Assembly: GCF_043641665.1 (NCBI RefSeq)
Contig: NC_092188.1
Location: 15,831,704 to 15,895,703 of the forward strand
Length of the DNA stretch: 64,000 nucleotides
Source of the DNA: Enoplosus armatus
Lineage: Eukaryota; Chordata; Actinopteri; Centrarchiformes; Enoplosidae
Reading direction: 5' to 3'
Each line of letters opens with the position of its first letter. Within the stretch, counting starts at the first letter, position 1. The notes under the pieces were generated by a model. That model was given only the letters and a program-made list of their open reading frames with translations, ran no database searches and had not been told where the DNA came from. This document shows positions 1 to 10,173 of this stretch, piece after piece. A program made the position numbers and the translations under genes.

Positions 1-2189
1 ATTATGTCTTTTACATCAACACAGCTGATTGAGTAATGGCAATGGCTTTTGGTTAAATATTAAAAATATTTTCCAGTGGTCAGCTGAAAGTAGTTTATAA
101 TATGTACCCTTTATGGTCAGTTTCCACATGAGTGCTATGAGTATCATGAGTGTATGCATATTTGGAATTGGAAGTGACCTCATGATTCACTTTTAAAGGG
201 CTAAACTCAAATATCACTCAGTAATTAAATAAGTGAAGGTATAAGGTGCTCCTTGATGGGTCAACCTTGAATATAAGTACATGTGGGAGTAGGGATGTGA
301 TGCCGGATATGATAATGTTAAGCGCTACTCAAGATACTCATGGGTGCTACCAAAACAGCAACAAAGACAATATTTGGCTTTCCATCTGTCTCAGACAAAG
401 TACCTCAACTTACAGTAGCGTCTTTCCAAAACCACTGTGGTTATGTTGAGAATACAGTTTGCCAAGACTTGAACTAGAGGGAGAAATCCAGAATACAATA
501 TACTACCTCATTTTACTGCATGCCAAGGAGACACCACATCATCACTGGCTTTGGGACTTGAAAGCCACTTTTCTACATTATCTAAGGCTTAAAGTTTTAA
601 ACATTTTTTATTAATCTTAAAAAAATAGTTCAAGAAAACACGACTGTGATGTGACAAGAATATTTCTGAATGTTACGTGATGTAAACCGCTGAGTGTTAC
701 AACAGAGCCTACATTTATTGTTATGGCAGATATTGAGCATTTTGCCATAAAGAGTTGAAATTCTGTAGTTTCAACTGTAAGCTATTTTACTTTATAGATG
801 CACTTGATACATTATTTTTTTTTGCATTACCTTCAATAACGATTGACCAGCTGTTTATAACTAGTGATTAAAACATTACTTGAAATGTCAGCCCAGCTTA
901 CAAATAATTTCCTTGGCAACAAGATGGAAAAAGACAAATTTTGCCTCTAGGGAAATGAGTAATATTGAGTTTGGTCCTGCAGTGGAAACCAGACTAATGA
1001 GCGAGGCCTGTCTAGCCCTTTTAGGCTCAGTCATACTGCCAGTTCTCCACAAAACCTTGTACAATGTAAATGTATACATGTCTGCTCAAAGGGTGGCTTT
1101 TGGATGTATATGAGACTGAAAATATATACTGCAATTTGGGCTTTCTAGTCTACAGTCCATCTACTCCATCATGGTCTCCACAGTGTAATATAGCAGGAAC
1201 TGCCATAAACACACACATAACTCTCATTCCCCTCAGCGTTACAGACACCAAACCAAGCTTGGTAAATGGATTCCATACATGTGGAAACTCATTTTATTTT
1301 GTACAACTGTTAAGTTCTAAGGACTGTCTACACGGGTCTCGTATTATTTTATTTTGTAGCGTTAGTATACTTGAAAAGTTGCAGTAATACTGCACATTTA
1401 GTCCTTTGCAATTTTACCTTGTCATCAATATATTTACCAAAAAGTATGAAGACAACGTTTGCTATTTTGATTAAAACTAGACTAAAGCTTGCCTAGACTA
1501 GAAAAAACAGTCTCCAGACAAACATTGTCTTAAAAGAACTCCATCCACCTAAAATACATCGTTAAGAGTTATATTTGACAACTTCACCCAATATCAACAT
1601 TCACATTGCACAAAACATTTAGTCAGCTCTCATTAGCTATTGTGATGTCAGTGGGTGTATAATTACAGTAAGAGTTTCCATTTGGTGCTTTTCCATCAAC
1701 TTAGTATGTGTGTGTGCTTTAAACCATTGTTAACTGTCGTTTCAATTGTGGTCTAGTCAACTGATGGAGAGATAAAGCAGTGGAAACCAAGCTTCCCACA
1801 TGCTGTATCGTGTGTAATATACAGGCCGTACTCACATATCAGAGAGGAAAGAGCTGGTTTGTTGTCAATATAAGACACCCATCCTTATGTTTTACATTTG
1901 AGGTGAGGATGATTTGCTTCTGTTTCTTTACTACTGATTTGCATGATATCCTCATGTCACGTCAAATGTCAACGAAAGGCGCCAGACACAAGAGCAGACA
2001 GACAGACCACAGAGTTGTTCACTGTGGGTTTAACCTTGATGTATCAAAGTGTTTGTGTGTAAGTGTAGTTTGAGTGGTTAGATAATGCCTTTGAGGCCCA
2101 CTGTATGTCATCTTGGGCAGTCGCCAGCCTTCCTGCCTCCATAGAGAACTCAAGAGGGCTTGATTTGGCTTTAAAGTCTCTCTTAAAAT

Positions 2190-2213
2190 CACACACACAC
2201 ACACACACACACA
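2190..2213. repeat. (CA)12 microsatellite
   Basis: Uninterrupted AC/CA dinucleotide run in the mtss1 intron. Confidence 0.97.
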
Positions 2214-2374
2214 TCTAGACACACACAGTGCTGAATAACAGCATGACCTTGGGACTATCACAGCCCTAAGACAGTCCTGGATTTACATATGCATATTCAA
2301 ACACTCATATAGGCAGCACAAGAACCAGATGGTCTTGGAGATGCCTTGCACACTTGTCGTTCGTACACGCACAT

Positions 2375-2386
2375 ACACACACACAC

Positions 2387-2451
<65 letters not shown>
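2375..2451. repeat. (CA)n microsatellite, about 77 bp
   Basis: Long AC run with a single G interruption at 2391. It is one of the two longest dinucleotide tracts in the window and likely polymorphic. His-Thr or Cys-Val frames across it are artefacts. Confidence 0.97.
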
Positions 2452-2453
<2 letters not shown>

Positions 2454-2984
2454 CTCTTTTAACCCTGTCTATAAACACCCTAGAATTTAAGTGTTTGACA
2501 AAGAGTAATGGAGTGATAGTCAAAACTCACTTTTGGCTATCTGCACAATAGATTGACTTTTTCCAAGACAAGCAACAGATTAGCCTACAATAGATAACCT
2601 CCTTACCACCTCTGAACAAGAGACAGTGTGACACTTTCATGACAAGAGTGGCCCTTCATGCAGAGGTGATAGCCAAAATGTAGTGGGGACATTCAAATGC
2701 TAGCATTGAAGATAGCAACGTCCACAGTGAAAAGATAACATGTAGGGCAGTAGTAACAGTCCAAGCCAACACCAGAGAGAAGTGATGAGAATCATGTTCT
2801 TTCATTGCTACATGATCATGTTGTTTGTGATTATTCATGCATGTTACAGTAGCATAACTCAATTCTTTTTAGTATTTGTGTTATGAAGGAAGGCTTGGTA
2901 GTTACATTTATGTTTTATTTTACCTGCAATAACGTGTATGTTCTTTTTGTCTGTGTGTGTTTGTGTGTCCGCTTTGTTTCCAAG

Positions 2985-3142
2985 GTCGTGGTGATATCCA
3001 GCCCCAGTTGGACAGTGCCATGCAGGATGTCAGTGATAAATACATTCTGCTAGAAGAGACAGAGAAACAGGCCCTGAGGAAGGCTCTTATAGAGGACAGA
3101 CAGAGATTCTGCTGCTTTGTAGCCATGCTGCGGCCTGTAGTG
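2985..3142 (+). CDS. mtss1: mtss1 exon: last helix of IMD
   Basis: Begins with the last two bases of a split Gly codon (GRGDIQPQ) and ends at RPVV before a GTGAGT donor. Encodes the helix with LLEETEKQALRKALIEDR, almost identical to vertebrate MTSS1. Confidence 0.95.
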
Positions 3143-6100
3143 GTGAGTACAGCGGGGGAGAAAGAGAGAAATGAGCCAACAGAATGTCACCTCACTCCAC
3201 AGACTGGAAAGACGCATTTTCATGCTCTCTACTTCATCACACTACTAATACATGTATATTCTTTCTCCAGACTGTCATTCAAGAGCTGTTTCATACTACT
3301 GCTGCTATGCAGAGAGGATGTTTTTCACTGCTGTGTAAACTCTTGAATGAGAACTCATTCTACCACCCTCTCTGTCATTTATTCTTTTAGGATGAGGAGA
3401 TTTCTATGTTGGGAGAGGTCACCCATCTCCAGGCTATCTCTGATGACCTCAAAGCCTTGACCTCTGACCCGCACAAGCTTCCCCCGGCTAGTGAACAGGT
3501 GAGGACAAATATCAAAGATGAAACAGTCTGTGAACAAGGAACTAAAACTAAAACAACTGACCTTCATCTCACTGTCACAATACATACCCTTTTGGTCCTG
3601 TATTATTTTTTAACTTTACTACGTAGCTTTGTTTAGTGCCTTTCCTCTTGACAAGTATGACTAATATTTTCCACCCTCTTAGGTGATCTTGGACCTGAAG
3701 GGCTCAGACTACGGTTGGTCATATCAAACACCTCCCTCATCCCCCAGCACCACTATGTCCAGGAAGTCTAGCATGTGCAGGTAGGCGCCTACAGCCAATC
3801 ACGAGACTCACTTTGTCTTTCAAGTACACATTTACCGACTGTACCCATATAACCGTTTTGTGATCCAGTGTGCTTCAAAATGATGTCAAATGGAAAATGA
3901 AATTACTCCAGTTATTTTGGTCACCCATTTCGAAGAACTGAGGAACGAGGAGATGAAACTGCATAGTGTCTATATTTGGTCAAGTTCGAGATTATATTAT
4001 AGCATGATATGTATACACACAAGATTTACTGAAATCTGCAAGTGTAATGTGGTGGGAAACAAGGACATTGAGAACTTTTGTGCTGCGCTATCTGTGTCTG
4101 CCACCCAGTGGTCAATATGACCTGGAGTAGTTTTCAAATCCTTAGTTTCCTTGTATCTCGGCTTAATCTCCTCTTTGTTACTGATAGTTGTTAATTAATT
4201 CACCTCACTGATCAATAAAAAGTGAACCTTCATTGTCAAAGTAAAGGTGTAGGGATATTTTTTTGATATAGCAAGTTTGGTGAAGATGCATTTAAAAAAA
4301 AGAGGGTTAGAGAACTTTTAGAGAATTGTCAAAAGCGTGCTTTGTTTTGTAGCTGTTCAGAGCATGTCTTCTACCGTCTGTCCTCCCTGCTTTTTGTCTC
4401 CCAATGATTTTTCCTGAACTGTTCTGCTTTAGAGAAAGACATTTTATGCCTGGGTTGTGTATTGCTTTGCATTTGTCCTGTTAAAATCTTGTAACATCAA
4501 GTTTTGGGTTGTGGGTTTTCTATGATTGAATCAAAACAGATACAACATCTTCAAAGCTTTTGCTTATCATGTTTTCAAAAATTCACTTGAAATTCTCAAA
4601 TCATTGTGAGACAGCTGCTTTTATGATTTTAATGGTTTGCAATTACAATGTTAACAAATCTTTAGTACTAGAAGCTTAAACTAGGTATCGTTTTGCCTTG
4701 TTCTTATGCATTTTATTGTCAAGTTTGTATATGATTTGATACATATTGTATGTATTTTTCATAGTACAGAATTTGCAATATACCATTTTTATATCTGCTC
4801 CAGATGTTCAAATTGTTGCTTTCAAGTCTTAATTCGCACAGTAATTAAACCCAGTATTTAAGCTGTTTTTGCTTTTCATGAGAATATTCTCAAAACGCTG
4901 TCTCAAAGGCATGAAATCATGTGATTTCCTGCCTGTAATTATTGTCATTATGATATCACGCCTCTTATGTTGGTTTGTTTTGTTGTTTTGACTGGATTGG
5001 CCTCAGTCACTGCCTGCTGCATCTTGGTGTGCTGTGTTAATTGTTTCCCACCCTGTCTCCTCCACATTCCCCCCAATCCTCTGCCTTCATTCTCTCCTTT
5101 TTATTCCTTTTATCTCTTTCTTATCCAACCTTCCTTCTTCTATCCATGTCTTTGGGTGCACTTGAATCTCTTTACCCCGCCTGTCGCTGTCAAACTTCTC
5201 CTTCCTCTGGTCCTCCCCTCATCCTTCACCCCTTCCCCTTTCACAGTAGTCTGAACAGCGTTAACAGTAGTGACTCCAGGGGATCCAGTGGCTCTCACTC
5301 TCATTCTCCTTCCTCCTCTTCTTCCTCCTCTTCCTCACACCACCTCTTCCACCACCATCACCCCCGCCATCGGTACCGCAGTTCCACGCTACCCCAGCAG
5401 GCCCCAGCTCGGCTCTCTAGCATCTCTTCCCATGACTCGGGCTTCATTTCTTCATCACACGACCAATACACATCGTCCAAATCATCCTCGCCTATGCCAG
5501 CTGAAACAAAGGTAAGAAAAACCTCAGCTACCCACACTTAACCATAGTTTGGGCTCTAAGAATGGACAAAGACTATAAAACCACATATGCTCTATGATTT
5601 ACAAGTCATTGTAGTCCGAGACAGAGAGAAAACCCCAAATCAGCAATCCACACAACTCTTTTCTCACACATCTCCCTACCCGCTATGAGAGGCCGTTAGC
5701 TGGCTGCAGTAAGTGTATGTGATCATGGTGAAGTCATTTCACTGCTATTATTATAGCATAAATGCACAGGAAATTAGTCTGCCTCCATTCTAGCTCAGGG
5801 CAAAACAGGTCAGCCCCATCCTGCTATTAAAGAGTCGACCGCTGTGACAGACTGTGGTTTGGTTAAACTTGCAGAGGCTTGAGCATACTGTGTGTTGTAT
5901 TTTCATTAAATGTATCACAGTAAAATGACATGTCACAGTGTCAACAGCATGTTTTACGGGCACTATAAGTGTGTCTCTATCAGCAGGTCTCTTTCTGTCA
6001 GTTTCATCTAATCATCTGACACAGGGTTTCAGGTCATTATCAGTGTGATAGTCCAGGGGATTGTCTGCGTGGGGTTTGTGGTTTTGAGATCAACCGTGAG

Positions 6101-9100
6101 AGCGGCTGCGCTGTTAGCAGGCCAGCAACCAGAGCTCCCCTGCCCAGAACACATTGGTTTAGTTAGACTCCAAGTTTTGATGATGCAGTGAAGGTGGTTT
6201 GGCAAGTCCATACCTGACCCATTTACAGTACAGTCTCGGGAATCAACCCTCTCGTTTCCTCATTCTTGGTATAGTCACTGTAGTTGACTAAACAGGGCTT
6301 AAAGGGGCTTACTCCTTAACCCAGGGCTAATAAGGCCGGGTCATGGCTAACACTTAATGTGGATCTCTTTAATTTCAATACCCACTTTTATACAGTGTGA
6401 TGTTCTGTAGCTGCCCCCAACCCCTAATCTCCTCCTGGAGGGCAGCATGCAAAAAATGATTTCCCTATAGGCATGGATTAAGTTTCATATTATTAATGTT
6501 AATAAATAACAAGGGCTTGAATTGTGAAGAGATCCTTTTAGATATCATGCAACACTCATGTTGAGTTTGTGAGGATACTTTCAACATCCTAAAGAAGAGG
6601 ACATTTGCCTGTGCTTCCCTTTAACAAGGCTCCAACACTGCTGATGACCATGCAATTAATGCTGGTATGGCTCCCAGTGCACCTTCTCTACAGCCCTTAT
6701 AGTCACTTAGCTGTACTCCTCACTAACTGCTGAGAACTGTGGAAAAGTTGCCTCTGCTCTCTGACAAACTGCTTCTCTCTGTCTACCTGCTGACATGTCT
6801 GTCTTTGCAATTCTTCCCCTCTGTACACGTCTGTCCGTCTCAACTTCTCTCTCCCCTCTCCCTCCTCCTCTCTCTGCTTGCTGCTGCCCTCGCTGTCCCA
6901 GGCTTGTCCCAGTTCCAGGTCCTCTGAGGTGTCAGAGACCGGGCAGCTTCACAGTGACTGCAGCTCCCCCTCCTCTCTAGCTGCTGCTACTGCACCTCAG
7001 CACATTACTGACAAGGTGAAACACACTCATCCACCATGAACCTTACCCCTCTTTCACATAAATGTCTGTGTTGTGCAAGTGTTACTCACACCACAGCTCC
7101 CTCATACTAATCTTCAGACTGTTAAAGGCACCTCCAAACTCCCTGGCATGTGCGTCAGTTTCTCCAGTTTTCATTCAGTTCAGCATTTGTGACCATTTCC
7201 TTTGTTCCTTGGCGTGATCAATATGTTGTTTTGTGTTGTTGTTTTTGTGTTCCTTTTTGAATGATTTCTCCTCAGTGATGGTGGTCTGTTTTGTTTTTAT
7301 TTTCCACTGTTTATCATTTCAATAATTTACCCCATTGTGTGTTTGTTCTATTATCTTGTTCTGTTATCATCCCTCCTCCCACCGACGCACACACATCCAG
7401 CTGTCGAATGGTTTTGACCACTACAGTCCGGCCAATTCCCCCTACCTGCATAGCAACGGGGGGAGTTTGGGCTCAGGGTCAGGCACAGCCTTCCCCTTCT
7501 CCCCTCCCTCCTCCTCATCCTCCACCTCCTCCTCCTGCCCCACTCGTTCATGGTCACGTCCCGCCTCAGCCTTGGTGCCAGACTACCCTCACTACTGCAC
7601 GTTGGGCTCCATGGTGCCTTCATCACGAGTCCCCAGCTGGAAGGTTTGTTCATCACCTCGGTCTTGGTCATCAACTTATCCTCCTTGTCAACAGTTTGTC
7701 CAACATGCAAGCCATGTTTTACTGTTGAATGTATAAATCTTTTTTTTTAGTTCATCAGTTTGCTTCTTTTCTGCTTTGGTTAAATCTGCACACTTATAAA
7801 CTGAGAGCTGAAAATAAGGGGGGAAAGATTTTTAGGTGCTCATCAAAAGCACATCAGAGAAATGTTAAGTATCGACACTGACATGTCTTTGTTTGCAGGA
7901 CTGGGCTAAGCCAGGCCCTTATGACCAGCCCATGGTCAACACACTGAGGAGGAAGAAAGACAAGGGGACCCCAGCTGTAGTGGAGAGTAATGGTAGTGCG
8001 AGTAATGATAGCAGCCCGGCCTCGATCTCCACCTCAGTGCCAGCTCCGGCTGCGCTACAGACGTCAGCATCAGTGGAGGAGAAGAGCAGGAGTGTGACTG
8101 CACCCCTGAAGGTCAGCTTTAGCCTCATACTATTTGTGTTTTCCACAGCAGCACATAATCTGCTTAATTACTCCTGTTGTAATGTACTGTAATTATACAC
8201 TCAGTATGTATATTATTATATATCACATATTCACTTTTGTGTTGTGGTACTTCATTTACCTTTTTACTTTATCTGCATTATTGTCTTTCAATTCTCAGTT
8301 TAGACTCCAGAACCAAATAGAGAATTTGGTAGTGTTCAGAAGTCATTATTGATAATAGCTACTTGTGAAAAGATGCAAAGGAGCTCCATATGACCTCCTA
8401 CATTTTGTCCATTTTTATTCTTCTCCACTTTCAACTTGGTGCTTGAAAAAATTACTACTTTGCTGCAGCTGGTGGCAATTGCCACAAATATATCAGAATT
8501 GTTGAGTGATTTAATTACCTTTTAATTCTGCCGATACCGGAGGAAGCACCTTAACATAGATCAGTCTACATTTAATGCCATCTGTGTTGCTGAAGTTTCA
8601 GGCGACCTCACATTCAACTTCCAGCAGGCTGATGTTTTTGAAGTCATGTCATTTTAGACCACATGAATGTCCTCCCACCACTAATGTTCCCATTTAATGA
8701 CTTTAATGAGTTGCACCTAATGATTTTAACGACTATAATGAATTGTACCTGGCTGTGTCCAGACGGTCAGATGTTCAGACCCTATTACCAAATGTTTTTT
8801 TTTATTGGGTGATTGCTCCAGGCTGCTGATATTGAGGCCCATGAGGAACTGGCTCTGGCCTTATCCCGAGGTCTGGAGCTAGACACCCAGAGGTCCAGTA
8901 GAGACTCCATCCAGTGTTCCAGTGGCTACAGTACACAGACCAACACACCCTGCTGCTCTGAAGATACAATACCTTCACAGGGTAATATACTCTCTCTAGA
9001 ATCAGTAATACACCACAAACGTCTTCCTCTTTTATCCTCTAGCATCATGATATACAATATCTCATTGTGTCAGTGCATTGTTAACCTCTCTGTTTGTTCT

Positions 9101-10173
9101 TTCTAGTATCAGACTATGACTATTTCTCAATGGCTGGAGATCAGGAGCCTGAGCAGCAGCAGTCAGACTTTGACAAGTCCTCCACCATCCCCAGAAACAG
9201 TGACATCAGCCAGTCCTACCGACTCATGTTCCAGAGCAAACGGCCCGCCTCCACAGCCGGCCTGCCCAGCTCACAGGCTCCTTACCCCGGACAGGGGGCC
9301 TACCCTGCAGGGCCCTATCCCGCCACACCCATCCACACTGGGGCTTACCCTCCTACCCCTACAGGTACAGACTGCACTGATAGCGTCAACACTGGAGGTG
9401 TACACTTAAATCTTTCCATTTCTACCTTTTTGATGTTGTATATTTATAAGGTATTATGATGGTTTATGTCAACAACTTCCTTTTGAATTACACTTTATCA
9501 GTGTTATGTAAATGTAAATAAATTATGTTTTTATTTCCTTGTTATTCTTGTTATTGAATCACAATATACAGAAATGTACTGTATTATTGGTTAAATAAAT
9601 TTTGTTAATGGCAAATTAAATGATCATTTGCATTCTATCATTGCAGGCTCATGTTCAGGTCAGGGATTTTATTCTGGATCTAGCTCCTATTCTGCAGGCC
9701 ATGGTCCAGTCATCGTCACCCCTGGGGTTGCCACAATCCGCCGCACCCCCTCTTCAAAACCTTCCGCCCGCCGTTCTGGCTCAGTTGTGGGCACAGGCCC
9801 CATCCCTATTCGTACGCCTGTTATCCCAGTAAAAATCCCTACGGTGCCCGATATGTCAGGAGCAGTTAATGGGAGCAGGAGTGCAGAGGAGATGGGAGGA
9901 GGAGGAGGAGAAGAAAGCCCAGATTCTCCAACATTTGCAGGAGGGGGGGATGCTGGCACGCTGCCTATGGTGTCCTGGAGTGGCCAGGCTACAACCAATC
10001 CTCCCACTGTACCCCTGCCCAACCAGCAGCACCTTCAGAGTGAGCTAGGGCAGGAAGGAGGAGGAGAGGAGGCAGGAGAAGGGGGAGAAGGCAACATGCT
10101 GGTGGCCATCCGTAAGGGGGTCAGGCTCAAGAGAACCCTCACCAACGACCGCTCTGCCCCGCGCATCGCATGA
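2985..10173 (+). CDS. mtss1: mtss1, MTSS I-BAR domain containing 1 (3' part, ten exons)
   Basis: MTSS1 binds PI(4,5)P2 membranes through an N-terminal IMD/I-BAR helical bundle and monomeric actin through a C-terminal WH2 motif. It shapes protrusions, cell contacts and dendritic spines. Exons seen: 2985-3142, 3391-3498, 3683-3780, 5247-5511, 6902-7015, 7401-7643, 7899-8111, 8822-8981, 9107-9364 and 9647-10173. Together they give 713 complete codons plus stop, and all junctions keep frame. Order of parts: last IMD helix (GRGDIQPQLDSAMQDVSDKY), the conserved linker VILDLKGSDYGWSYQTPPSS, a Ser-rich region, a Pro-rich region, and a WH2 tail ending LKRTLTNDRSAPRIA. The IMD start and promoter are outside the window. 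The middle exons (LSNGF, DWAKPGPYDQP) fit MTSS1 better than its paralogue MTSS2. The tail (VAIRKGVRLKRT) looks more MTSS2-like, so the paralogue call is good but not absolute. Which teleost duplicate (a or b) this is cannot be told. Confidence 0.93.
3391..3498 (+). CDS. mtss1: mtss1 exon: end of IMD and linker
   Basis: 36 codons, DEEISMLGEVTHLQ to PPASEQ. Pyrimidine-rich acceptor TTTTAG; donor GTGAGG. Phase 0 at both ends. Confidence 0.95.
3683..3780 (+). CDS. mtss1: mtss1 exon: SDYxWSYQTPPSSP linker
   Basis: 32 codons plus two bases. Carries the very conserved VILDLKGSDY and TTMSRKSS motifs. Donor GTAGGC splits a Ser codon. Confidence 0.95.
3781..5246 (+). other. mtss1: mtss1 intron
   Basis: AT-rich intronic DNA with a long pyrimidine tract (about 5040-5245) before the next acceptor. 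Nothing else recognised. Confidence 0.8.
5247..5511 (+). CDS. mtss1: mtss1 exon: Ser/His-rich region
   Basis: Completes the split Ser codon, then LNSVNSSDSRGSSGSHSHSP, a nine-Ser run and a His cluster, then RLSSISSHDSGFISS. The Ser/His runs are longer than in the mammalian protein. Donor GTAAGA. Confidence 0.93.
5512..6901 (+). other. mtss1: mtss1 intron
   Basis: Intronic. It ends in a CT-rich tract, about 6760-6900, upstream of the likely cassette exon. Nothing else recognised. Confidence 0.75.
6902..7015 (+). CDS. mtss1: mtss1 likely cassette exon (38 codons)
   Basis: Phase 0 on both sides, so it can be skipped without a frameshift. The peptide SSRSSEVSETGQLHSDCSSP resembles the SSSSASSEASETCQSVSECS exon of MTSS proteins, which varies between isoforms. 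Acceptor CCCAG, donor GTGAAA. Confidence 0.75.
7401..7643 (+). CDS. mtss1: mtss1 exon: LSNGF region
   Basis: 81 codons from LSNGFDHYS to RVPSWK, matching mammalian QLSNGFSHYS and QIPSWK. It includes a Ser/Pro tract (FSPPSSSSSTSSSC) from CCT/CTC-rich DNA. Donor GTTTGT. Confidence 0.92.
7899..8111 (+). CDS. mtss1: mtss1 exon: DWAKPGPYDQP region
   Basis: 71 codons. DWAKPGPYDQPMVNTLRRKK matches mammalian MTSS1 almost residue for residue; the rest is a less conserved Ser/Ala/Pro stretch. Confidence 0.94.
8112..8821 (+). other. mtss1: mtss1 intron
   Basis: AT-rich intron with no recognisable feature. Short introns of similar character separate the other exons. Confidence 0.8.
8822..8981 (+). CDS. 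mtss1: mtss1 exon: EELALALSRGL region
   Basis: 53 codons plus one base. Carries EELALALSRGLELDTQRSSR and GYSTQTNTPCCSEDTIPSQ. The last G joins the next exon as Val (VSDYDYF). Confidence 0.95.
9107..9364 (+). CDS. mtss1: mtss1 exon: SDYDYF / FDKSSTIPRNSD region
   Basis: Starts SDYDYFSMAGDQEPEQQQSD, then DKSSTIPRNSDISQSYR and KRPASTAGLPSSQ. It ends in a Pro/Gly/Tyr-rich stretch (PYPGQGAYPAGPYP) absent from mammalian MTSS1. Donor GTACAG. Confidence 0.92.
9647..10173 (+). CDS. mtss1: mtss1 last coding exon, WH2 tail
   Basis: Opens SCSGQGFYSGSSSYSAG, then the conserved PGVATIRRTPSSKP and GPIPIRTPVIPVKIPTVPD. A Gly/Glu-rich linker follows, then the WH2 motif LVAIRKGVRLKRT and NDRSAPRIA before TGA. 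Confidence 0.95.

Larger units (their letters stand above)
1..2984 (+). other. mtss1: mtss1 intron (5' part of gene lies upstream)
   Basis: AT-rich intronic DNA ahead of the first visible coding exon. It ends in a T-rich tract and an AAG acceptor at 2982-2984. It holds two (CA)n tracts (2190-2213 and 2375-2451). I found no piece of the missing IMD exons here; reading frames on both strands are short and unlike any family I know. Confidence 0.8.

Noticed and set aside
2354..2551. His/Thr and Cys/Val repeat proteins across (CA)n tracts
   Set aside because: Dinucleotide repeats are open in several frames; no real gene.
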